The position numbers and the translations under genes are program-made. Under the pieces are notes generated by a model. It ran no database searches. It was not told where the DNA came from and worked only from the letters and a program-made list of their open reading frames with translations. A stretch of 7,288 nucleotides of DNA from Spirochaetaceae bacterium (GTDB lineage: Bacteria > Spirochaetota > Spirochaetia > SZUA-6 > Fen-1364): positions 4,133 to 11,420 of the forward strand of contig PMZS01000320.1 of the NCBI GenBank assembly GCA_003170115.1, in the 5' to 3' direction. Below are positions 1 to 5,954 of this stretch, piece by piece; the first letter of the stretch is position 1, and every line of letters begins with the position of its first letter.

Positions 1-1725
1 TTTGCCGGCTCAATCTTTCCCGGCTCCAACCGCCTGTTCGTCACGGGCTTCTCCCCGTGCTGGCGCGGATTCTACGTCTCCTCCATGGGCGGTGCGGGGC
101 TGGTGTTCGACAACCTTGGCCTCAACTCCGTGTCGATCATCGGCAAGTGCCCGGTCCCCTCGGTCCTGCTGTTGAACCGGACCGGCGGGGAGGAGGTGGA
201 AGTCGAGCTCGAGCCGCTTGATCCCCAGGCGGTGTGGAATACCGGGCGCCAGGGCGCCTACGCCATGCTGGATCACGTCTACGAGAAGTACGGGAAGCGC
301 TACGCCACGGATCCCAGGATCCTCGCCACGGGGCCGGCGGCCCTGGCCACCGACATGGGGGGAATCGTCTCGGTGCCGATCAGCCAGGGACGGTTGAGCG
401 CCGTGGACACCTGGGCCGGCAGGGGCGGGATGGGCAGCAAGCTCCTCCGAGAGCACGGGATCGCGGCGGTGATCTACGGCGGCACGTACGTAGACGAGGA
501 CTTCCGGGACCGAAAGGTCGCCGATGCCTGGTTCGAGACGAAATACAAGCAGCGGCTCCTTGCAAAGGACCTGGAAGCAACGACGAAGTACCGATTCGAC
601 CCGAAGTTCAACACGGGCGGCACCTTCGGTGTGAACTACGCCGGCATCGGCGGCCGGCTCATGGCCTTCAACTATCGCAGCATTTTCGACACGGAGAAGG
701 ACCGGCTCGGTCTGCACGAGCGGCTCATCGTCGGGCACTACCTGAAGCAGTTCAACGAGGAGACCATTGTCCCCCGGCGGCAGCACACCTGCGGCGAGCC
801 CTGCGCGGCGGTCTGCAAGAAGATGAAGGACGATTTCAAGAAGGACTACGAGCCCTACCAGGCCATGGGTCCTCTCTGCGGGATTTTTGACCAGCGTGCC
901 GCGGAAATGCTCTGCCACCACGCGGACTCGCTCGGCTTCGACGGCATCTCGGTGGGAGGCGTGCTGGCGTGGCTGATGGACCTCCTGGCCACGGGGGCTC
1001 TCTCGAAAGAGGATCTCGGTGTCACCCGCACCCCGCGCTGGACCGTGGAAGGTTTCGATCCCGTTGCTGATTCGGCCCACAACGCGGAGCTCGGGGTAGA
1101 GCTCCTGGACTCCATGATCCTGCGCCGGGGCGTCATGGACATGTCGGATGGCGCACGAAAATGGGGAAGGAGGCTTTCGCGGGATCGCGGGCTTCGCCTC
1201 CTGGACTCGTTCGTGTTCATGTCCTTCGGCCGGCAGGGCTGGATGGTTCCCAACCAGTACTGGACGCCGGGGGTGCTCGCGCCAATGGCCATCGCGGGCA
1301 AGTACTACATGTACTACGGCAACGCCTTCGCGCCGCCCCGGGCACTGGGACGCATGTGCGCCGAACGCTTCCAGAAGGAGCTGATCATGGACACGGCCGG
1401 CTTCTGCCGCTTCCACCGTGGGTGGGCGGAGGAGACTGTGCCAGACATATTCGGCAGCCTCTACGGAATGAAAGACCAGCTCCTTGCCTCCGCGGCAGTG
1501 ACGGCGAGCAGGATCAACTCGCGCAACGCCTCGGTGTACTGGGAGTCCGACAGGGATATCGATTTCGTGCGGACCTTTCTCACGCGGATGCGCGACGTGG
1601 AAGGGGAAAAGGACCCGAAGCTTCTTGAATGGATCGCACGGTTCGACGCCGACAGGGAGGAAGCAGCGCTGGACTGGTGGTTCGAGATGCGCAAAGGCAT
1701 CGACGAGAGCCTGCGGGAGTTCTAG
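1..1725 (+). CDS. Aldehyde:ferredoxin oxidoreductase family protein, GAPOR-like (5' partial)
   Basis: The reading frame is open from base 1 and encodes 574 visible residues; by comparison with the family roughly 55-70 N-terminal residues lie outside the window. Family members are cytoplasmic tungsten or molybdenum bis-pterin enzymes that oxidise an aldehyde to an acid and reduce ferredoxin. Seen here: an N-terminal-domain segment (AGSIFPGSNR, SSMGGAGLVFDNLG), a pterin-binding-type stretch GRGGMGSKLL, a three-cysteine motif CGEPCAAVC (bases 790-816, visible residues 264, 268, 272) and a fourth cysteine in GFCRFHRGW (base 1405, residue 469). The 197-residue gap between the third and fourth cysteines fits the [4Fe-4S] ligands of Pyrococcus AOR. 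The CX3CX3C spacing, the AGSI.PG..R start and the CRFHRGW end match, from memory, glyceraldehyde-3-phosphate:ferredoxin oxidoreductase better than classical AOR (CX2CX3C). The family call is firm; the substrate is uncertain. The gene ends 3 bases before the isomerase-like gene. Confidence 0.9.
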   Translation, partial: FAGSIFPGSNRLFVTGFSPCWRGFYVSSMGGAGLVFDNLGLNSVSIIGKCPVPSVLLLNRTGGEEVEVELEPLDPQAVWNTGRQGAYAMLDHVYEKYGKRYATDPRILATGPAALATDMGGIVSVPISQGRLSAVDTWAGRGGMGSKLLREHGIAAVIYGGTYVDEDFRDRKVADAWFETKYKQRLLAKDLEATTKYRFDPKFNTGGTFGVNYAGIGGRLMAFNYRSIFDTEKDRLGLHERLIVGHYLKQFNEETIVPRRQHTCGEPCAAVCKKMKDDFKKDYEPYQAMGPLCGIFDQRAAEMLCHHADSLGFDGISVGGVLAWLMDLLATGALSKEDLGVTRTPRWTVEGFDPVADSAHNAELGVELLDSMILRRGVMDMSDGARKWGRRLSRDRGLRLLDSFVFMSFGRQGWMVPNQYWTPGVLAPMAIAGKYYMYYGNAFAPPRALGRMCAERFQKELIMDTAGFCRFHRGWAEETVPDIFGSLYGMKDQLLASAAVTASRINSRNASVYWESDRDIDFVRTFLTRMRDVEGEKDPKLLEWIARFDADREEAALDWWFEMRKGIDESLREF

Positions 1726-1728
1726 GCC

Positions 1729-3300
1729 ATGTGGACACCGAACAACAGCGAGGCATGGCAGCGGGTTTCCCGGATCATCGAAGAGACTCCGGTCGTGGAC
1801 GCGCACACGCACATCCAGGACGACATCACCGACTTCACCCCGGAAATGGCCGGGGCAAACCTTTCCGGCACGCAGGCGGCGTTCAATCGCCCATCCAGCG
1901 AGGTGATCTCCCAGGCTGTCTCCGCCGGGCGCCTGTCCCGCCGATCGATGCTGGACCCGACCCACGCCCTGTTCTACTCGTGGTTCGCGGAAATCGTCGA
2001 AGGCTCGAACAATCGGCTCGACGATGCAATCAGCTTGATCGGCGACAATTCCGTCGATTCACGGAAGAAGGCCGGTCGCTTTCTCCTGGAGCAGCTCCGC
2101 GACAGCCGCTATTCCGAGTACGCGGGGTGGCTCAGAATCATGTTCCGGCTGTACGAGGGGGTTACCGAAGACATCGATCCGCTGGATCCCGCGCATTTCG
2201 ACCTGGTCTGGCGCTCCGTCGAGCGGGCACGACGCGATCCCGGGTTCTCCGGGAAGGTGCTGTCTCGACATCACGTCAGGGCGTACGTCACGAGCATTGA
2301 AAACCGGGACAAGATCCCGCTGGCCCCGCCCGTTCGTCCCCGACAGGTCGACCTCTCCCTTGCAACGCATCCTGAAGCATGGTCGATGTTCGACTTCAAC
2401 GGTCTTCTCTGGCCCGAGCGCGCCACGGATTTCGGCCTTTTCACGCAGGGGCACAAGTACCAGGCCGAGAAGTACCTTCCGCACCTGGAGGAATACCTGG
2501 AGTGCGACATCTCTTCGGTGGATCAATTGAAGGAGGCGATTCACGGCTTCTTCTTCTCGATCCTCCGCAGCCCCCGGACCAACCCGAAGAGCCGGATCCT
2601 GTACGTCGACGGCTTCCAGTCAGAGGAGTTTCGCTTCAGCAGGCCGTACTCCCGGTCTTCCGTGGATCTTGCAATCCGCCACCATAAAGCCCAGCTTGAC
2701 GGCGCCCTGCGGGACCAGGTCATTTCCTGCGTCGCCGAGGCCATGCTGGAGGCTCTGGAGGACATCGGAAGGGAGCACAAGGAGTCCGGGGCGCGCTTCG
2801 GGTGCTGCATCCAGCTCTGCGGCGGAGCGCGGCATTTCATGGACTGGGCACGCGAGATTCAATCCTTTCCGGTCCCGATTCCCCGTCTCCCGCAGGACGA
2901 GTACCCGGTCTGGATCCGGTACCCGAACGTCCATTTCGAATACATCTGCGCCCACGAGGCGCTGTACTCCGACATGGCCAATGCGGCCAAGCAGGTCGGC
3001 AACATCTCAGCCGGGCCATGGTGGCATTTCTTCCGCCGGCACAAGATCGCGGAGATGATCCAGGACCAGATCAGCATGGGGCCCTTGTCTTCCATCGCCT
3101 GCGGATTCACCGATGCGCGCTTCGTGGAGATGCTTGCCGCAAAATACCGGTCGATGCGTTTGGCGCTCGCGGACGCGTTGACCGCGCTCGTCGAGGACCG
3201 AAACTCTCCCATGCACGGCGATTTCCAGGCGGTTGGCGAGGTGGCGGAGGAAATGCTTTTCCGCAACCCCGCGGCCGTACATCATATTCCGGTGGAGTAA
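1729..3300 (+). CDS. Uronate isomerase-like protein (amidohydrolase superfamily)
   Basis: A 523-residue cytoplasmic protein with no signal peptide. Uronate isomerases (UxaC) interconvert aldo- and keto-hexuronates such as glucuronate and fructuronate in a metal-dependent TIM barrel. Seen here: PVVDAHTHI with the metal-type HxH at His26 and His28; a late barrel strand with the paired tryptophans of the family (PWWHFF, 430-435); and FTDARFVEML (460-469), where Asp462 and Arg464 match the UxaC metal-ligand Asp and substrate-binding Arg. The helix after TDAR (KYRSMRLALADAL) fits the UxaC C-terminus. It is longer than usual UxaC (about 430-470), with extra sequence around residues 195-330, so it may be a divergent subfamily with another sugar-acid or sugar substrate. 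The ATG follows the preceding stop by 3 bases, with GGGAG at 1715-1719 at 9-base spacing inside the upstream gene, indicating coupled translation with the oxidoreductase. The fold and family are likely; the exact substrate is not determined. Confidence 0.78.
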   Translation: MWTPNNSEAWQRVSRIIEETPVVDAHTHIQDDITDFTPEMAGANLSGTQAAFNRPSSEVISQAVSAGRLSRRSMLDPTHALFYSWFAEIVEGSNNRLDDAISLIGDNSVDSRKKAGRFLLEQLRDSRYSEYAGWLRIMFRLYEGVTEDIDPLDPAHFDLVWRSVERARRDPGFSGKVLSRHHVRAYVTSIENRDKIPLAPPVRPRQVDLSLATHPEAWSMFDFNGLLWPERATDFGLFTQGHKYQAEKYLPHLEEYLECDISSVDQLKEAIHGFFFSILRSPRTNPKSRILYVDGFQSEEFRFSRPYSRSSVDLAIRHHKAQLDGALRDQVISCVAEAMLEALEDIGREHKESGARFGCCIQLCGGARHFMDWAREIQSFPVPIPRLPQDEYPVWIRYPNVHFEYICAHEALYSDMANAAKQVGNISAGPWWHFFRRHKIAEMIQDQISMGPLSSIACGFTDARFVEMLAAKYRSMRLALADALTALVEDRNSPMHGDFQAVGEVAEEMLFRNPAAVHHIPVE

Positions 3301-3320
3301 GGAAGCCGCGGCGCTTCGAT

Positions 3321-4505
3321 CTACCCGCCAGCCGCGGGCGGTCGAGCGGCGAGCACGACCGGGATCATGATCTTCTGTCCTCCCCGAAGAACCTCCAGCC
3401 GGATGGTCTCTCCCGGGTGGGTGCTTTCGAGAGCGCCGAGCAGGTCCATGACGGTCCAGACGGGGAGGCGTTCGATGCTCAGGATGACGTCACCGCCGAG
3501 GTAGACCGTCCGACCTCCCATCGTCAAGTACCGTGATGGATCCCCGCCACGCAGGCCGGCCTTCTCCGCGTTGCCGCCCGGGACCACCCGCGAGACCAGG
3601 ATTCCCTTGGTGACGGGAATGCCTGCCCTCTGCGCCAGGGCGGGGAAAATCGGCACCGGCTCGAACTCGACCCAGCCCCGCCGGACTGCCCCGGAGGACA
3701 GGATGTCGGAAACCACCCGCCGCGCAATGTCGATGGGGACGGCAAACCCGATACCGACGTTTCCGCCCGCCGGAGCCACGATCATTGTATTGATGCCGAT
3801 CATGCTCCCCGCGAGATTCAGGAGAGGTCCGCCGGAATTCCCCGGGTTGATCGCGGCGTCGGTCTGGATGAGATCGCGCATGAGGAAGCCCTCAGCGGTC
3901 TGGATAGGACGGCGGAGACTGGAGACGACCCCGACGGTCAGGGTCCGCTGCAGGCCGAATGGGTTGCCCAGTGCGATCACTTTCTGGCCGACAACAAGGC
4001 TTTCGGATACCCCGATCGTCACGGTAGTGAGCTCGCGGCCGGCTGGATCGAAGCGGACGACCGCCAGGTCATTCTCCGGATCCACCCCGACGACCCTTGC
4101 ATCGAAGTTCGACCCGTCGTACAAGGTGATGAAAAGCCGCACCGCTCCCTTTACCACGTGAAAGTTGGTGAGGACATTCCCCTCCTGGTCGAGAATCGAT
4201 CCGGATCCTGTTCCCCCCTGCGGAACCGCCTGGAGGAACCAGTTGTAGGCCACGCTGACCGACGTGACGTTGACGACCCCGCGGTTCACCGCCCTGTACA
4301 CCTCGTAGACCGCTCGTTCCTCCGGATCCAGATCCCTCAGGCGCTCGGCTGTCGGAGGAGTGCCATCCGAATAGGACGGCGCCATGAGCGCCGGCATCAC
4401 ATTCTCCAGTGGCAGGTCGTCGCTGGACAGCGGGGGCAGGAGCATGCAACTCATAAGAAGAAACGGGGCGAGCGCCGCGGCGGCGGCAAACATCCTGGGC
4501 TTCAT
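3321..4505 (-). CDS. HtrA/DegP-type serine protease, lipoprotein, one PDZ domain
   Basis: A 394-residue S1C-family protease for envelope protein quality control. The N-terminus has a short charged start, a hydrophobic segment and a lipobox ending at Cys20 (LLMSC), so a membrane-anchored lipoprotein is predicted rather than a soluble periplasmic protein. The trypsin-like domain spans about 75-270, with His116 in TNFHVV, Asp146 in ENDLAVV and Ser224 in NPGNSGGPL; the triad is intact. One PDZ domain follows at about 280-387 (GILVSRVVPGGNAEKAGLRGGD, then GGDVILSIERLPV); DegP proper has two. Residues 21-70 form a low-complexity linker, including LRDLDPEERAVYEVYRAVN just before the protease domain. 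The ATG is set by AGGAG on the minus strand at 4513-4517, 7 bases away. It converges on the isomerase gene across 20 bases and is divergent from the sugar transporter. It is probably an independent housekeeping or stress gene, not part of either sugar operon. Confidence 0.93.
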   Translation of the reverse strand: MKPRMFAAAAALAPFLLMSCMLLPPLSSDDLPLENVMPALMAPSYSDGTPPTAERLRDLDPEERAVYEVYRAVNRGVVNVTSVSVAYNWFLQAVPQGGTGSGSILDQEGNVLTNFHVVKGAVRLFITLYDGSNFDARVVGVDPENDLAVVRFDPAGRELTTVTIGVSESLVVGQKVIALGNPFGLQRTLTVGVVSSLRRPIQTAEGFLMRDLIQTDAAINPGNSGGPLLNLAGSMIGINTMIVAPAGGNVGIGFAVPIDIARRVVSDILSSGAVRRGWVEFEPVPIFPALAQRAGIPVTKGILVSRVVPGGNAEKAGLRGGDPSRYLTMGGRTVYLGGDVILSIERLPVWTVMDLLGALESTHPGETIRLEVLRGGQKIMIPVVLAARPPAAGG

Positions 4506-4512
4506 TGCTCGA

Positions 4513-4517
4513 CTCCT
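4513..4517 (-). promoter_or_regulatory. Ribosome binding site of the HtrA-like protease gene
   Basis: The minus strand reads AAGAGGAGT upstream of the ATG at 4505; the AGGAG core is separated from the start codon by 7 bases. It fixes the start that also gives a complete lipoprotein signal peptide. No convincing -10/-35 pair for this gene was found on the minus strand between here and the transporter promoter. Confidence 0.75.
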
Positions 4518-4616
4518 CTTCCCATATTCTCGTTCGACAACCGCCGTATTGTCCAGTGGTGTGCACGGTCGATGCCGGCCCGAAATTGACAGCCCAGAAC
4601 GAGCGGGAATCCTCTA

Positions 4617-4636
4617 TGATATGTGATCACATATCA
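4617..4636. promoter_or_regulatory. Perfect 20-bp palindrome, probable operator of the sugar transporter operon
   Basis: The half-site TGATATGTGA is followed directly by its exact reverse complement, with no mismatch and no spacer. It ends 10 bases before the -35 hexamer, so its centre lies about 55 bases upstream of the expected transcription start. Such symmetric AT-flanked sites with a GTGATCAC core are typical of dimeric helix-turn-helix regulators; a GntR-type regulator is a reasonable guess. It is not a CRP site, because the TGTGA and TCACA arms abut with none of the usual 6-base gap. The position would suit an activator, or a repressor blocking upstream contacts. It could also influence the divergent protease gene. 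Confidence 0.75.
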
Positions 4637-4646
4637 AATATTTTTG

Positions 4647-4675
4647 TTGACAGCTCGGGAGATGTCGCTTATACT
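4647..4675 (+). promoter_or_regulatory. Sigma-70 promoter of the sugar ABC transporter operon
   Basis: The -35 hexamer TTGACA (4647-4652) is a full consensus match and the -10 hexamer TATACT (4670-4675) matches five of six, with an optimal 17-base spacer. An AT-rich stretch at 4631-4645 lies just upstream and could act as an UP element. The expected start of transcription is near 4682, giving a leader of about 53 bases before the binding-protein gene. Confidence 0.82.
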
Positions 4676-4682
4676 GGGCGGC

Positions 4683-4707
4683 ATTGGGCGCGAGGTCATT
4701 ACCCAAT
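4683..4707 (+). repeat. Short inverted repeat in the 5' leader
   Basis: ATTGGG (4683-4688) is the exact reverse complement of CCCAAT (4702-4707), with a 13-base gap, just after the predicted transcription start. A 6-bp arm is short and could be chance. If real it may be a downstream operator or a weak leader hairpin. TGGGCG also occurs twice nearby (4675 and 4685). Confidence 0.3.
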
Positions 4708-4722
4708 TAAGTCTTATTGAAC

Positions 4723-4729
4723 AAGGAGG
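4723..4729 (+). promoter_or_regulatory. Strong ribosome binding site of the sugar-binding protein gene
   Basis: AAGGAGG lies 5 bases before the ATG at 4735. It selects that ATG over an in-frame TTG at 4717, which would place the Shine-Dalgarno inside the coding sequence and spoil the signal peptide start. Its strength fits a protein made in excess over the other transporter subunits. Confidence 0.9.
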
Positions 4730-4734
4730 CTTTT

Positions 4735-5856
4735 ATGAGAACGAAACTGGGTGTTTTGGCCATGGTTTTCGTCATGCTTTCCTCGTTGACATTCGCGGCA
4801 GGGGGGAAGGAAGCTGGCGGCAAAGCGGCACAACCGGAAGGGGGCAAAAAGTACAAGTTTTACTTCAGCTTGAGCGTCATCGGCAACGAATGGATGACCA
4901 GCTGTCAGAATATGCTGGTCGCCATGACCAAAAAACCTGAATATCGCGACAAAATCGACTTGAAGATCCAGGTATCCGGTGACAATGCACAGAAACAGAT
5001 CCAGCAGATCGAGGCGATGGTGAAGGCCGGCGCCAACGCCATCATCATATACCCGATCTCGCCGACCGCTTTGGATCAGGCCATCAAGGCCGCAACCGAC
5101 AAAGGGATCGTCGTCTACTGTCTTGACGGCAAGGTCGAGGAACCGAGCGCGCACTCGATGGGAACGGATGCCATCAAGATGGGCGAAACACGAATGGAAT
5201 GGCTGGCCAAGGAGATAAAATACAAAGGCAACATCGTACGCGTAACAGGAATTCCGGGGACACTTTTCAATACGGAAGTCGAACAGGGAATCGATAACGT
5301 TCTCAAGAAGTACCCCAATATCAAAGTCATCGCCTCTGTCAACGGCGAGTGGAGTCAGACTGCCGCAAGAGCACGAATGACTGAGGTATTGGCGACCCAC
5401 TCGTGGGATGACATCGACGGGATCATCACACAATACGGCGGCTACACGCTGGCTCTCATGCAAATCGAAGCTGGCCGCTCGCCCGAGAAGCTTTTGCCGA
5501 TCGCCGGGGAAGCGGAAAATGGGCAGCGCATTATGATGCTTCCTCCCGGAACGGTGGATGGCGCGTACGGGATGCGGAGCATTTCCATCGGAACCGCCCC
5601 TTATCAGGGAGCCCTCGCGGTGAAATTGTGCATGGATATCCTTGATGGGAAAACAGTTCCCCAGCACACTATCGTTCAATCGGAGACCGCGGTTACGGGC
5701 AAAGTCAAGATGGCGAAGGATGGGAGTTTCGAGGAGCTGAAAAATGGGGCGAATGTCTTTTCGCCGACCCTCGTTTCCCCGACCTGGAACACGGATATCT
5801 ATCTGGATGAGCTGGGATTGGGGCTGAACGCGTCACTTCTCGGCGAGCCGGACTGA
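4735..5856 (+). CDS. Sugar ABC transporter periplasmic substrate-binding protein (RbsB/MglB type)
   Basis: A 373-residue exported binding protein of the type-1 periplasmic fold, which captures a sugar or sugar derivative and hands it to a CUT2 transporter. The signal peptide is MRTKLGVLAMVFVMLSSLTFA with likely signal-peptidase-I cleavage near residue 21; no lipobox cysteine is present. The mature start AAGGKEAGGK resembles spirochaete exported binding proteins. Family landmarks: KKYKFYFSLSVIGNEWMTSC (first strand and sugar loop), QIQQIEAMVKAGANAIIIYP (about 88-107), a second-lobe segment GNIVRVTGIPGT, a helix EVEQGIDNVLKKYPNIKVIA, and a hinge-side WSQTAARARMTEVLA. No obvious truncation or frameshift. 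It heads a promoter-led operon, and the ATPase follows after 98 bases containing a stem-loop. The CUT2 neighbour supports a monosaccharide-type ligand. The ligand itself cannot be named, although a uronate or related sugar would suit the nearby isomerase-like gene. Confidence 0.92.
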   Translation: MRTKLGVLAMVFVMLSSLTFAAGGKEAGGKAAQPEGGKKYKFYFSLSVIGNEWMTSCQNMLVAMTKKPEYRDKIDLKIQVSGDNAQKQIQQIEAMVKAGANAIIIYPISPTALDQAIKAATDKGIVVYCLDGKVEEPSAHSMGTDAIKMGETRMEWLAKEIKYKGNIVRVTGIPGTLFNTEVEQGIDNVLKKYPNIKVIASVNGEWSQTAARARMTEVLATHSWDDIDGIITQYGGYTLALMQIEAGRSPEKLLPIAGEAENGQRIMMLPPGTVDGAYGMRSISIGTAPYQGALAVKLCMDILDGKTVPQHTIVQSETAVTGKVKMAKDGSFEELKNGANVFSPTLVSPTWNTDIYLDELGLGLNASLLGEPD

Positions 5857-5877
5857 TTTTCGGCTATTGTAGCAAAT

Positions 5878-5905
5878 GGGGGAAAACACGTTGTTGTTTT
5901 CCCCC
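5878..5905 (+). promoter_or_regulatory. Intercistronic stem-loop between binding protein and ATPase genes
   Basis: GGGGGAAAAC (5878-5887) pairs perfectly with GTTTTCCCCC (5896-5905) across an 8-base loop; one more A-T pair (5888/5895) can close, leaving a 6-base loop. It sits 21 bases after the stop codon. No T-run follows (TGATTATGC), so it is not a standard intrinsic terminator. It more likely protects the 3' end of the binding-protein message, or partly attenuates read-through, so that less ATPase than binding protein is made. The rest of the 98-base gap shows only the ATPase ribosome binding site. Confidence 0.7.
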
Positions 5906-5954
5906 TGATTATGCTCCTTTGCATGGTACGGCTGTATGACGTCGGGAGCGAGAG

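Noticed and set aside
10..1965. A 651-codon open frame on the minus strand across the oxidoreductase gene
   Set aside because: It lies fully antisense to a gene with clear family motifs and runs into the next gene. Its protein is Arg/His/Pro/Val-rich with no recognisable domain, as expected from the complement of GC-rich codons.
3306..3337. GC-rich pairing CCGCGGC (3306-3312) with GCCGCGG (3331-3337) as a bidirectional terminator for the convergent genes
   Set aside because: The 7-bp stem has an 18-base loop, enters the protease coding end and has no T-run on either side. GC-rich chance pairing is as likely.
2802..3536. A 244-codon plus-strand frame spanning the convergent junction
   Set aside because: It overlaps the end of the isomerase-like gene in another frame and is antisense to the protease gene. 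Its composition is that of a frame shadow.
4586..4620. A second TTGACA (4586-4591) with TATGAT (4615-4620) as an upstream promoter
   Set aside because: The spacer is 23 bases, too long for sigma-70, and the TATGAT partly overlaps the palindrome. The 4647-4675 pair is far better.
4622..4631. TGTGA/TCACA as a CRP-type binding site
   Set aside because: The half-sites abut directly, whereas CRP-family sites need about 6 bases between them. The longer 20-bp palindrome is a better description.
4714..5679. A 321-codon open frame on the minus strand across the sugar-binding protein gene
   Set aside because: It is antisense to a well-supported gene with a strong ribosome binding site and signal peptide, and shows no domain of its own.
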